In this document: piece by piece, positions 55,406 to 64,000 of the stretch
Position numbering within the stretch: the stretch's first letter is position 1
Layout of the letters: each line of letters starts with the position of its first letter
NCBI RefSeq assembly: GCF_900291015.1
Contig: NZ_OLKL01000010.1
Location: 367-64,366, forward strand
Direction: 5' to 3'
Length of the DNA: 64,000 bases
Source of the DNA: Pseudomonas persica
Lineage (GTDB): Bacteria; Pseudomonadota; Gammaproteobacteria; Pseudomonadales; Pseudomonadaceae
Made by a program: the position numbers and the translations under genes
Notes under the pieces: model-generated
What the model saw: the letters and a program-made list of their open reading frames with translations, nothing else
Database searches by the model: none
Told to the model about the DNA's origin: nothing

Positions 55406-57073
55406 TTGGCTCAATACGTCTACACCATGCATCGGCTGAGCAAGGTCGTGCCGCCGAAGCGGGAAATTCTCAAGAACATTTCCCTGTCGTTCTTCCCGGG
55501 CGCCAAGATCGGCGTGCTCGGCCTGAACGGTGCGGGTAAGTCGACCCTGCTGCGGATCATGGCGGGCGTCGACAAGGAATTCGACGGCGAAGCCCGTCCG
55601 ATGCCCGACATCAACGTTGGCTACCTGCCGCAGGAACCGCAACTGGACCCGAACAAGTCGGTGCGCGAAGTGGTCGAGGAAGCGGTCAGCGTGATCAAGG
55701 ACGCCCAGGCGCGCCTGGACGAGGTTTACGCGGCCTACGCCGAACCGGATGCCGACTTCGACAAGCTGGCCGCCGAGCAGGCCAAGCTGGAAGCCATCCT
55801 GCAGGCCGCCGACGGCCACAACCTGGAGCGCCAGCTGGACGTCGCCGCCGACGCCCTGCGCCTGCCGGCCTGGGACGCGCGCATCGAGCACCTGTCCGGT
55901 GGTGAGAAGCGCCGCGTGGCCCTGTGCCGCCTGCTGCTGTCGGCCCCCGACATGCTGCTGCTGGACGAACCGACCAACCACCTGGATGCCGACTCGGTGG
56001 CCTGGCTGGAGCGCTTCCTGCACGACTTCCCGGGCACCGTGGTAGCGATTACCCACGACCGTTACTTCCTCGACAACGTCGCCGGCTGGATCCTGGAACT
56101 GGACCGCGGCGCGGGCATCCCGTACGAAGGCAACTACTCGGGCTGGCTGGAAGCCAAGTCCGAGCGGCTGGCGCAGGAATCCAAGCAGCAGAGCGCCCAC
56201 GAGAAGGCCATGAAAGAGGAACTGGAGTGGGTGCGCAAAGGCGCCAAGGCTCGCCAGTCCAAGTCCAAGGCCCGTCTGCAGCGCTTTGAAGAAATGCAGT
56301 CGCAGGAATTCCAGAAGCGCAGCGAAACCAACGAGATCTACATCCCGGCCGGTCCGCGCCTGGGCGACAAGGTCATCGAGTTCAAGAACGTCACCAAGGG
56401 CTACGGCGACCGCGTGCTGATCGACAACCTGTCGTTCTCCATGCCTAAAGGTGCCATTGTCGGTGTAATCGGTGGTAATGGTGCCGGTAAGTCGACCCTG
56501 TTCCGCATGCTGATGGGCAAGGAACAGCCGGACTCGGGCAGCATCGAGATCGGTGAAACCGTGCAGCTGGCCTGTGTCGACCAGAGTCGCGAGGACCTGG
56601 ACGGTGGCAAGACCGTGTTCCAGCAGGTTTCCGACGGTTCCGACATGATCCGCATTGGCAACTACGAGATCCCGTCGCGTACCTACGTTGGCCGCTTCAA
56701 CTTCAAGGGCGGCGACCAGCAGAAGTTCGTCAAGGACCTGTCCGGTGGTGAGCGTGGCCGCCTGCACCTGGCCCTGACCCTGAAGGAGGGCGGTAACGTC
56801 CTGCTGCTCGACGAACCGTCCAACGACCTCGACGTCGAAACCCTGCGTTCGCTGGAAGAAGCCCTGCTGGACTTCCCGGGCGCGGCGATCGTGATCTCCC
56901 ACGACCGTTGGTTCCTGGACCGTGTGGCTACCCACATCCTGGCGTACGAAGACGACTCGAACGTGGTGTTCTTCGAGGGTAACTACACCGAGTACGAAGC
57001 CGACCGCAAGAAGCGCCTGGGCGATGCTGCTGCCCAGCCGCACCGTGTACGGCACAAGAAGCTGGCCCAGTAA
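55406..57073 (+). CDS. ettA: Energy-dependent translational throttle protein EttA (ABC-F)
   Basis: 555 residues from a TTG at about 55406 (read as MAQYVYTMHRL), where GAGGG lies upstream. An ABC-F ATPase with two nucleotide domains. Walker A sites are GLNGAGKST (about 39-47) and GGNGAGKST (about 355-363), signatures LSGGEKRR and LSGGERGR, Walker B LLLDEPTNHLD and LLLDEPSNDLD. The basic P-site linker KAMKEELEWVRKGAKARQ lies between. It binds the ribosomal E site and gates the first elongation step in response to ATP/ADP ratio. The GC-rich core gene is well conserved. Confidence 0.95.
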   Translation: MAQYVYTMHRLSKVVPPKREILKNISLSFFPGAKIGVLGLNGAGKSTLLRIMAGVDKEFDGEARPMPDINVGYLPQEPQLDPNKSVREVVEEAVSVIKDAQARLDEVYAAYAEPDADFDKLAAEQAKLEAILQAADGHNLERQLDVAADALRLPAWDARIEHLSGGEKRRVALCRLLLSAPDMLLLDEPTNHLDADSVAWLERFLHDFPGTVVAITHDRYFLDNVAGWILELDRGAGIPYEGNYSGWLEAKSERLAQESKQQSAHEKAMKEELEWVRKGAKARQSKSKARLQRFEEMQSQEFQKRSETNEIYIPAGPRLGDKVIEFKNVTKGYGDRVLIDNLSFSMPKGAIVGVIGGNGAGKSTLFRMLMGKEQPDSGSIEIGETVQLACVDQSREDLDGGKTVFQQVSDGSDMIRIGNYEIPSRTYVGRFNFKGGDQQKFVKDLSGGERGRLHLALTLKEGGNVLLLDEPSNDLDVETLRSLEEALLDFPGAAIVISHDRWFLDRVATHILAYEDDSNVVFFEGNYTEYEADRKKRLGDAAAQPHRVRHKKLAQ

Positions 57074-57096
57074 GCCGGTTTTCTGATGCACAAGAG

Positions 57097-57121
57097 TGGG
57101 GCCCTGTGTGGCCCCATTTTT
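57097..57121 (+). terminator. Terminator after ettA
   Basis: TGGGGCC / GGCCCCA stem followed by TTTTT. Confidence 0.88.
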
Positions 57122-57143
57122 GTGCCTGGCTGGAAAGTGGTGC

Positions 57144-57242
57144 TGGCTTCTTCGACGGGTAAACCCGCTCCCACAGAGAACCCTCAACCTTGGGGCTTAT
57201 GCAAACCCCTGTGGGAGCGGGTTTACCCGCGAAGAAGCCGGC
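57144..57242. repeat. Inverted REP pair
   Basis: TTCGACGGGTAAACCCGCTC at about 57151-57170 and the inverse GAGCGGGTTTACCCGCGAAG at about 57215-57234, between ettA and gdhA. Confidence 0.85.
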
Positions 57243-57287
57243 ACTGACGGTTGGTTTGTATACAGTTATAGAAAATGCACCAAATAA

Positions 57288-58727
<1,440 letters not shown>

Positions 58728-58740
58728 TTCGAGGCCCTAG

Positions 58741-58855
58741 GGGCTGCTTTGCAGCCCATCGCCGGCAAGCGCGGCTCCCACAGGTACTGAAAGGCTTGAG
58801 AGCTGCGCGCTTCCTGTGGGAGCCGCGCTTGCCGGCGATGGGGCGCGAAGCGGTC
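58741..58855. repeat. Long inverted repeat (REP-type) after gdhA
   Basis: GCCCATCGCCGGCAAGCGCG then GCTCCCACAGG at about 58753-58783, mirrored at about 58812-58842. It lies between convergent genes. Confidence 0.85.
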
Positions 58856-58856
58856 C

Positions 58857-59354
58857 CTAGGGCTCACCTTCAATTTCGATCACCTCGATCACCTGATCCC
58901 CCACCGGCCGCCGCCAGGCCACCTCATCCCCCGGCCCCGCCCCGAGCAAGGCCTGCCCCAACGGCGACCCCCAGTTGATCAGCCCCCGCCCTGCATCCGC
59001 TTCATCCTCGCCCACCAGCCGCACCACATGTTCCTGGTCCTGCGCATCGACAAACCGCACCTGGCTACCAATCTGCACCTTGCTGCGCGACGTAGCCGCC
59101 GGCACTACCTGGGCACTCTGCACCCGCGCGCTGAAGTAGCGCAGGTCCCGTTCGGTATCCGCCAGCCGCTGCTTGTCGCCGCGCTCGCCCTGTGCCTGCA
59201 GTTCGCTGCGCAGGGCATTGAGCTCGGCCACGCGCGCCTGCAGCTGGCGCAGGCCAGTGGCGGTGAGGTAGTTGGGTTGTTCGCTGACCCGTCGCTCGAC
59301 CGGCTGGTCAGCCTGGGCGGCGGCCTGGTCTTCGTTGACGAATGCTCGGCTCAT
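58857..59354 (-). CDS. GreA/GreB-family transcription elongation factor-like protein
   Basis: 165 residues from the ATG at 59354, which has AAGGAGG six bases upstream. Coiled-coil N-terminal part (about 27-75: YLTATGLRQLQARVAELNAL, ..GDKQRLADTERDLRYF) and a C-terminal FKBP-like domain with VQIGSQVRFVDAQD, VRLVGEDEADAGRG and INWGSPLGQALLGAGPGDEV. This is the usual Gre layout, but the acidic tip of the coiled coil is weak, so transcript-cleavage activity is doubtful. It may be a secondary-channel factor of a different kind. Confidence 0.85.
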   Translation of the reverse strand: MSRAFVNEDQAAAQADQPVERRVSEQPNYLTATGLRQLQARVAELNALRSELQAQGERGDKQRLADTERDLRYFSARVQSAQVVPAATSRSKVQIGSQVRFVDAQDQEHVVRLVGEDEADAGRGLINWGSPLGQALLGAGPGDEVAWRRPVGDQVIEVIEIEGEP

Positions 59355-59421
59355 GGGGGGCCTCCTTGTGCAGGAGACCATCATCGCAGGCCGCCGGTTT
59401 CAAGGGATATCCGTTTACGAC

Positions 59422-59778
59422 TCAGTTGTGGCGATAGGCGCGTGCGGCGTCGCGGTCCTTTTCCTGCTCCCAGTCGCGCTCGCGCTGGTCCCGGAAGCGT
59501 TCGTGGTACTGGCGCTGTTCTTCGCTGTTCTGCATGGCGTGGCACTGGCGAAAGCCGTCGTCCCAGCCGCTTTCGTACTGGCGCTCGTGCAGGTAGCGCG
59601 GCACATCCTTGCGAAAGCCGCCAACCATCAGCCCGGCCGCCTGGCGGCCGCTGCTGCAGCCGTCCTGAAAACCATCGGCATAGGCCGGGGGATAGCCCTG
59701 GTTGACCATCTGCTCGTGGGTGGTTTCGCAACCAGACAGCAACAACGCCATGCACACGCCGAACCAGTACCGCGACAT
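59422..59778 (-). CDS. Small lipoprotein, unknown function
   Basis: 118 residues from the ATG at 59778. A signal peptide ends in the lipobox LLSGC (Cys at about 17), so the protein is lipid-anchored. The mature part has GYPPAYADGFQDGCSSGRQAAG and YESGWDDGFRQC, two similar short motifs with Y/W-x-x-GF, then a charged helix rich in Gln, Glu and Arg. This repeat of (YxxGF/W) type is seen in small envelope lipoproteins. It lies alone, 67 bp from the Gre-like gene. Confidence 0.8.
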   Translation of the reverse strand: MSRYWFGVCMALLLSGCETTHEQMVNQGYPPAYADGFQDGCSSGRQAAGLMVGGFRKDVPRYLHERQYESGWDDGFRQCHAMQNSEEQRQYHERFRDQRERDWEQEKDRDAARAYRHN

Positions 59779-59893
59779 AACCACAAAACCCTCCGGTTGA
59801 TACTGGCAAGTCTAGGTGGCGATTTGTCGGGGAGCCGTTAAAACAGTGTCAAAGAGTCGGTTGGTTCACACAGCTCAGCCTTGATGCGGTCAT

Positions 59894-60011
59894 TTGTGGG
59901 AGCGGCCTTGCGTCGCGAAAGGGCCGCAAAGCGGCCCCGGCAATTCTGCATGAGTGCAACAATCTGGGGGCGCTTCGCACCCCTTTCGCGACGCAAGGCC
60001 GCTCCCACAAA
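59894..60011. repeat. Long inverted REP-like repeat
   Basis: TTGTGGGAGCGGCCTTGCGT then CGCGAAAGGG, mirrored by CCCTTTCGCGACGCAAGGCC then GCTCCCACAA, with a GGGCCGCAAAGCGGCCC hairpin inside. The stem arms are about 30 bp. Confidence 0.88.
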
Positions 60012-60018
60012 GTCCGCT

Positions 60019-61872
60019 TCAGTAGTGATACCACTTCAATTCCAGCATCACCTCGTTCTGCGCCGTAGCCAGGTGGCTGAACTCCCGCGAAGCGCTCAAC
60101 CGCAGCCCCAGGTTCTGGCTGATCTCCCACTGCTGGTTCAGGCTCACGCTGCGCCGTACCTCGCCATTGGTGAAGTAATCACCCTTGGCCTCCAGGGTCA
60201 TGTTGCCCAGCCCGTTGCGCCACAGCAGCCCGCCATTGAAGCCTGCCGCCGGGGCGACGAACTGGGCGAAATCATTGTGATGCTCGACCCGCACCGTGCC
60301 CAGGGCAAAGCCCAGCAACCCGTCGGCCAGTTGCCAGGTGCCGCCGGCCCCGCCGTTCACATGGCTCACCAACACCTCGTCATCATGCTTGCCCGGCACC
60401 CGCTCCAGCCCGCCGGCCACCTGCCACGACCAGGGCTTGAGCAGCGCGTTGCGCGGTGTCAGCGAGCGGATGGTGGCCAGGTCCAGGCGCTGTACCTGCC
60501 AGTCGTTGCCTTCGTACTGGCGCAGCTTCAGTTGCAGGATCTCGATCTGCGCCCCCAGCGGGAAGCCATAGGCGTTGTCATTCAGGTCGTGATAGGCCAT
60601 GCGCAGGCCGTACTCGGCGTAGGCGCGGTCTTCGCGGGTGCCCACGCCCAGCTGCCAGGTGCGAGAGTCGTGGCCGTCTTCGGGCAGGCCCGGACGCTCG
60701 ATCTGCAGGGGCGGTGGTGGGTTGCTGTTGATCGCCCGCAGCAGTTCGAAGCTGCGCTTCGCCTGCCCGGGGTCGCGCTCCTGGCCATTGGCGCGGTAAC
60801 GCTCCAGGCGGTACGCGGCATCCTGCACCAGCGCCTGGCGCTCGCGGGGCAGGGCCTTGAATTCGGCGCCCAGCAGTTGTGCGGTGTCGGCGCTTACCGC
60901 CAGCACCTGGCGCTTTTCGCCGTGATCGAGCGGCTCGGCCCGGGCCAGCAGTTCACGTTCGCGCGAGGGGCGGTACGTCTCGCTGGCGACCATGCCGGAC
61001 TGCTTCACGGCCTTCACCGTGTCGGTCGGGATGGCGGTCAGCGGGAACTGCGAGGTCAGGTCCAGGCTCGGCCGGGCCACCTGCAGCAGCTCCAGCAGGC
61101 GATACGAGCAGTTTTCGTCGAAGAAGAAGTAGTCGAACTGGATCTGCTTCAACTCCCACACATGCTCGACCATGCGCCCGGTTTCTTTCGGGGTCAGGTC
61201 CAGCTGGTACTCCCACAGGTCGCGGTTTTCCAGGCTGCGGTATTCGGACAGTTTTTCCTGGTAGGGCATTAGCGCGAACAGGCCCGGGTAGCCGCCCATC
61301 AGGCCCTTCCAGGCGTACAGGATGCTGTTGTCGCTGCCTTCGATATAGGCGCCGAAGTTGATCGCGTAGCTCAGCAACGTGGTGTCGTCGCTGCGGGTGT
61401 TGGACTGGTCGATGCGCAGCAGGGTGTGGCCGAACATCGATGACGGGCTGTTCAGGTAGGCTGCCGGGAAAATCAGCGCCGCACTGTGCGGGTCGATCGA
61501 CTGGTACCAGGTGGTGAATTCCTGGCAGTGCGGTTGCGGCAAATCTTGCAGGTCGAGCTGTTCGCGCAGCCACCGGGTGCGCGCCGGGAACACGCATTGG
61601 GCGTGCTTGTCACCGAGGTCGGCCGGGGCGTACAGCGCTGCGAGCGTGGCTTGCAGCTCCCGGTCGGGGTGGTGCGCGCCGTCCTCGGCGAGGAAGAACG
61701 CATCATCGTCCACATAGCTGCGCCAGCCACCGAACTTGGCGGTTTCGTAATGGCCCAGGGCAATCCAGTAAGGGGTGTTGGCCAGTTGCTGGGCACGGCC
61801 TTGGTCCAGCACGGGCGCGGCATGAACAGGGGCGCAGGCACACAGCGCCAGGGATACGAAGCGTTTGAGCAT
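60019..61872 (-). CDS. DUF4105 (Lnb-like) periplasmic protein
   Basis: 617 residues from the ATG at 61872. A signal peptide ends near residue 18 (APVHA). The DUF4105 core holds SPSSMFGHTLLRI (about 140-152, with His) and FFFDENCSYRLLEL (about 255-268, with Cys); these Cys and His correspond to the Lnb-type N-acyl transferase pair. The C-terminal 250 residues look beta-rich and may be a barrel-like part. Related Gram-positive Lnb enzymes remodel lipoprotein acyl chains; a similar role is inferred only. Confidence 0.8.
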   Translation of the reverse strand: MLKRFVSLALCACAPVHAAPVLDQGRAQQLANTPYWIALGHYETAKFGGWRSYVDDDAFFLAEDGAHHPDRELQATLAALYAPADLGDKHAQCVFPARTRWLREQLDLQDLPQPHCQEFTTWYQSIDPHSAALIFPAAYLNSPSSMFGHTLLRIDQSNTRSDDTTLLSYAINFGAYIEGSDNSILYAWKGLMGGYPGLFALMPYQEKLSEYRSLENRDLWEYQLDLTPKETGRMVEHVWELKQIQFDYFFFDENCSYRLLELLQVARPSLDLTSQFPLTAIPTDTVKAVKQSGMVASETYRPSRERELLARAEPLDHGEKRQVLAVSADTAQLLGAEFKALPRERQALVQDAAYRLERYRANGQERDPGQAKRSFELLRAINSNPPPPLQIERPGLPEDGHDSRTWQLGVGTREDRAYAEYGLRMAYHDLNDNAYGFPLGAQIEILQLKLRQYEGNDWQVQRLDLATIRSLTPRNALLKPWSWQVAGGLERVPGKHDDEVLVSHVNGGAGGTWQLADGLLGFALGTVRVEHHNDFAQFVAPAAGFNGGLLWRNGLGNMTLEAKGDYFTNGEVRRSVSLNQQWEISQNLGLRLSASREFSHLATAQNEVMLELKWYHY

Positions 61873-61911
61873 GTCGGGCAACTACTTCTTAACGATGCCG
61901 GTAAAAGGCGA

Positions 61912-61935
61912 AACCCGCCCCGGAGCCGGGGCGGG
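61912..61935 (-). terminator. Terminator after the DUF3015 gene
   Basis: CCCGCCCCGG / CCGGGGCGGG stem with a 3-nt loop, followed by TTT on the minus strand. Confidence 0.8.
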
Positions 61936-61946
61936 AGCAGCTGTAC

Positions 61947-62435
61947 TCAGGCCTCGGGAGCGTATTTGGCCAGGCGTGGGTCGTTCTTCAGAACGGCCAG
62001 GGTGTTGCTGTGGACCGTTTCGGCAGTGACGTCGGCGCTGCTGAAGATCTGGTTGAAGTGCTGGTGGGTGACCGACGCGAAGTAGCCACGGTCTTCCGGG
62101 GCCACGCCGAGAACCACGGCATAGGTGGTCAGTGCTTCGCCCTGGCCCATGGCCATGTCTTCGGACAGTTCATTCATCATGCCGTTCATGGCGAACCAGG
62201 ACTTGCCACCATAGGTCAGCGACGCCTTGGTCGAGCAGCCGTTGGTGCCGGAGGTCATGCCGAAGGTGGCGTTACCGGAGGTGCCGTTGGTGGTGGAAGC
62301 CAGGAAGTGTGCCGGAGTGCCGCGCTGGCCTTCGAACAGCATGTTGCCCCAGCCGCAGTTCGGGCCGCCTGGCGCTTCGGCCATGGCATTGAGTGAGGCT
62401 ACGGTGAACAGAGTACCCAGAAGAATCCGTTTCAT
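61947..62435 (-). CDS. DUF3015 family secreted protein
   Basis: 162 residues. Signal peptide 1-19 (cut after AMA). The mature form starts EAPGGPNCGWGNMLFEGQRG, with two Cys pairs likely (NCGWG near 26 and GTNGCSTK near 66). Length and the CGWG start fit the DUF3015 family, found in Pseudomonas envelopes; function unknown. A strong promoter or leader may lie in the 250 bp upstream, shared with the divergent Lon-like gene. Confidence 0.82.
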   Translation of the reverse strand: MKRILLGTLFTVASLNAMAEAPGGPNCGWGNMLFEGQRGTPAHFLASTTNGTSGNATFGMTSGTNGCSTKASLTYGGKSWFAMNGMMNELSEDMAMGQGEALTTYAVVLGVAPEDRGYFASVTHQHFNQIFSSADVTAETVHSNTLAVLKNDPRLAKYAPEA

Positions 62436-62688
62436 AGCATTTGTTCTCTATTTGACTTAACCAAGGGTCAGGGTTTCTGGCAACTCGGTTGCCAGGTCGG
62501 GAAAGCGTTTCACCCACCCGCGCAGCTTGGAGTTTAGGCACGATCTAACGGTTGCGTTGTTGATTGCGAAAAATTTGCTGTTACATGTCCCGCTCCGGCT
62601 GCGACATAAAGTCCTGTGGAGCCTTGCAAGGCGCGCGCAGGCAGCGCCAGAATGCTGCGTATCTGCCCCGCCGAAGTAAGGAAACCCA

Positions 62689-64000
62689 ATGCCCGATCCT
62701 GTCGCTGCGCGCCTGCGTCTCGCGCCTGAAGCCCTGACCCGGCGTTTCTCCCCCGAGCAGTTTGCCTTTACCAATACCGACGATCTGGAGCCGTTTCGCG
62801 GAGTCCTGGGCCAGGAGCGCGCTGTCGAGGCCCTGCAGTTTGGCGTGGCCATGCCGCGCCCCGGTTACAACGTGTACGTGATGGGCGAGCCTGGCACCGG
62901 CCGCTTCTCGTTCGTCAAGCGCTATCTCAAGGCCGAGGGCAAGCGCCAGCAGACCCCGGCCGACTGGGTCTACGTCAACCACTTCGACGACACCCGTGAA
63001 CCCCGCGCGCTGGAGTTGCCGTCCGGCAGCGCCGGGGCGTTCATCGCCGACATGAACGGGCTGATCGACAACTTGTTGTCGACCTTCCCGGCGGTGTTCG
63101 AGCACCCGTCGTACCAGCAGAAAAAGGGCGCTATCGACCGCGCCTTCAACCAGCGTTACGACCGCGCCCTGGATGTGATCGAGCGCGCCTCGCTGGAAAA
63201 GGACGTGGCCCTGTATCGCGACGCCAGCAACGTCGCCTTCACCCCGATGGCCGACGGCAAGGCGCTGGACGAAGCCGAATTCGCCCAGTTGCCGGAAGAG
63301 GTGCGCGAGCAGTTCCACGAGGACATCGCCCTGCTCGAGGAACGCCTGAACGAAGAGCTGGCCAGCCTGCCGCAGTGGAAACGCGAGTCGAACAACCAGC
63401 TGCGCCAGCTCAACGAAGAAACCATCACCCTGGCCCTGCAGCCTTTGCTGGCGCCGCTGTCGGAAAAGTACGCCGAGAACGCTGCGGTCTGCGCCTACCT
63501 GCAGTCGGTGCAGATGAACCTGCTGCGTACCGTGGTCGAACAACTGGTCGATGACAGCAAGACCGATGCCGCCGCGCGCAAGCTGCTGGAAGAGCAGTAC
63601 GCCCCCAGCCTGGTGGTCGGCCACCACGCCGACGGTGGTGCGCCGGTGGTGTTCGAGCCGCACCCGACCTACGACAACCTGTTTGGCCGTATTGAATACA
63701 GCACTGACCAGGGTGCGCTGTACACCTCGTACCGCCAGCTGCGCCCGGGCGCGCTGCACCGGGCCAACGGCGGCTTCCTGATTCTGGAAGCGGAGAAGAT
63801 GCTGGGCGAACCATTCGTCTGGGACGCGCTCAAGCGTGCGCTGCAGTCACGCAAGTTGAAGATGGAATCGCCACTGGGCGAGCTGGGCCGGGTGGCCTCC
63901 GTCAGCCTGACGCCGCAGATGATCCCGCTGAACGTCAAGCTGGTCATCATCGGTTCGCGCCAGCTGTACTACGCGCTGCAGGACCACGACCCGGACTTCC
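62689..64000 (+). CDS. Lon-like ATP-dependent protease, 5' part
   Basis: The ATG at 62689 (MPDPVAARLRLAPE) has AAGGAAA upstream. The frame stays open to the window end (437 codons), so the C-terminus with the Ser-Lys protease domain is missing. The N-terminal AAA_32-type region is recognised by GEPGTGRFSFVKRYL (about 66-80), then a helical insertion (about 130-270), and PGALHRANGGFLILEAEKML near 362-381. The P-loop reads GTGRFS where GTGKS is usual. It belongs to the Lon-B/YcbZ-like branch rather than LonA. Divergent from the DUF3015 gene. Confidence 0.87.
   Translation, partial: MPDPVAARLRLAPEALTRRFSPEQFAFTNTDDLEPFRGVLGQERAVEALQFGVAMPRPGYNVYVMGEPGTGRFSFVKRYLKAEGKRQQTPADWVYVNHFDDTREPRALELPSGSAGAFIADMNGLIDNLLSTFPAVFEHPSYQQKKGAIDRAFNQRYDRALDVIERASLEKDVALYRDASNVAFTPMADGKALDEAEFAQLPEEVREQFHEDIALLEERLNEELASLPQWKRESNNQLRQLNEETITLALQPLLAPLSEKYAENAAVCAYLQSVQMNLLRTVVEQLVDDSKTDAAARKLLEEQYAPSLVVGHHADGGAPVVFEPHPTYDNLFGRIEYSTDQGALYTSYRQLRPGALHRANGGFLILEAEKMLGEPFVWDALKRALQSRKLKMESPLGELGRVASVSLTPQMIPLNVKLVIIGSRQLYYALQDHDPDF

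Noticed and set aside
55391..57187. Long open frame opposite ettA
   Set aside because: It is the antisense of a clear ABC-F gene; high GC keeps the shadow frame open.
59881..61272. Long open frame opposite the DUF4105 gene
   Set aside because: It starts inside a REP and has no ribosome site; the DUF4105 gene on the other strand is well supported.

Overview
The window looks like a chromosomal segment of a Pseudomonas putida-group bacterium. Gene content, high GC and many short inverted REP elements (roughly TTCGCGGGTAAACCCGCTCC) between genes all fit. I infer the organism from family recognition and gene order; no search was run.

Core left (1-7560): tRNA-Lys, a type II NADH dehydrogenase, small conserved proteins, a CbiM-like permease, and the yacG-coaE-pilD-pilC operon divergent from pilA, with no pilB between pilC and pilA.

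Genomic island (7574-18247): a tRNA-Thr(CGT) is used as attachment site. A 15-bp copy of its 3' end recurs at 18233-18247. Between the copies lie a P4-type tyrosine integrase, a region with two long perfect hairpins, an ICE-type integrase-domain protein with a 91-residue partner, a Hachiman defence pair (hamA, hamB) and a Septu-like ATPase plus HNH nuclease pair. The two defence modules are visibly AT-richer than the core and each ends in a palindromic terminator.

Decayed accessory zone (18248-22100): a second island scar in tandem, with an integrase N-terminus fused to an IS66 transposase C-terminus, a second IS66 fragment, a DUF3224 protein, a cupin, a GNAT acetyltransferase and short ORFs.

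Accessory zone (22290-34400): a structured-RNA candidate with a coupled uORF and a 75-residue gene whose fragments recur twice nearby; a DHA2 efflux pump with a divergent LysR regulator; an ArsB-like transporter; an MFS transporter and a secreted two-repeat protein behind a sigma-54 type promoter, next to a histidine kinase and NtrC-class regulator. A three-gene overlapping operon follows (winged-helix-like regulator, AbiEii-like nucleotidyltransferase, PP2C-like phosphatase) behind a four-half-site GTCCC/GGGAC palindrome; it is the best candidate here for an undescribed toxin-antitoxin or defence system.

Amino-acid metabolism block (34525-47123): malate dehydrogenase, amino-acid ABC transporter parts, a homocysteine S-methyltransferase behind a MetR-type box, then a run of same-strand genes: trans-sulfuration PLP enzyme, amino-acid permease, LysR, threonine-synthase paralogue, Lrp, short homoserine dehydrogenase, aldehyde dehydrogenase and RidA. 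The set suggests handling of homoserine or sulfur amino acids.

Core right (47148-64000): BASS/ACR3-like transporter, glyA, a large PAS-GGDEF-EAL protein, ettA, an NADP-type glutamate dehydrogenase, a GreA/B-family factor, envelope proteins (DUF4105, DUF3015) and the start of a Lon-like protease cut by the window end.
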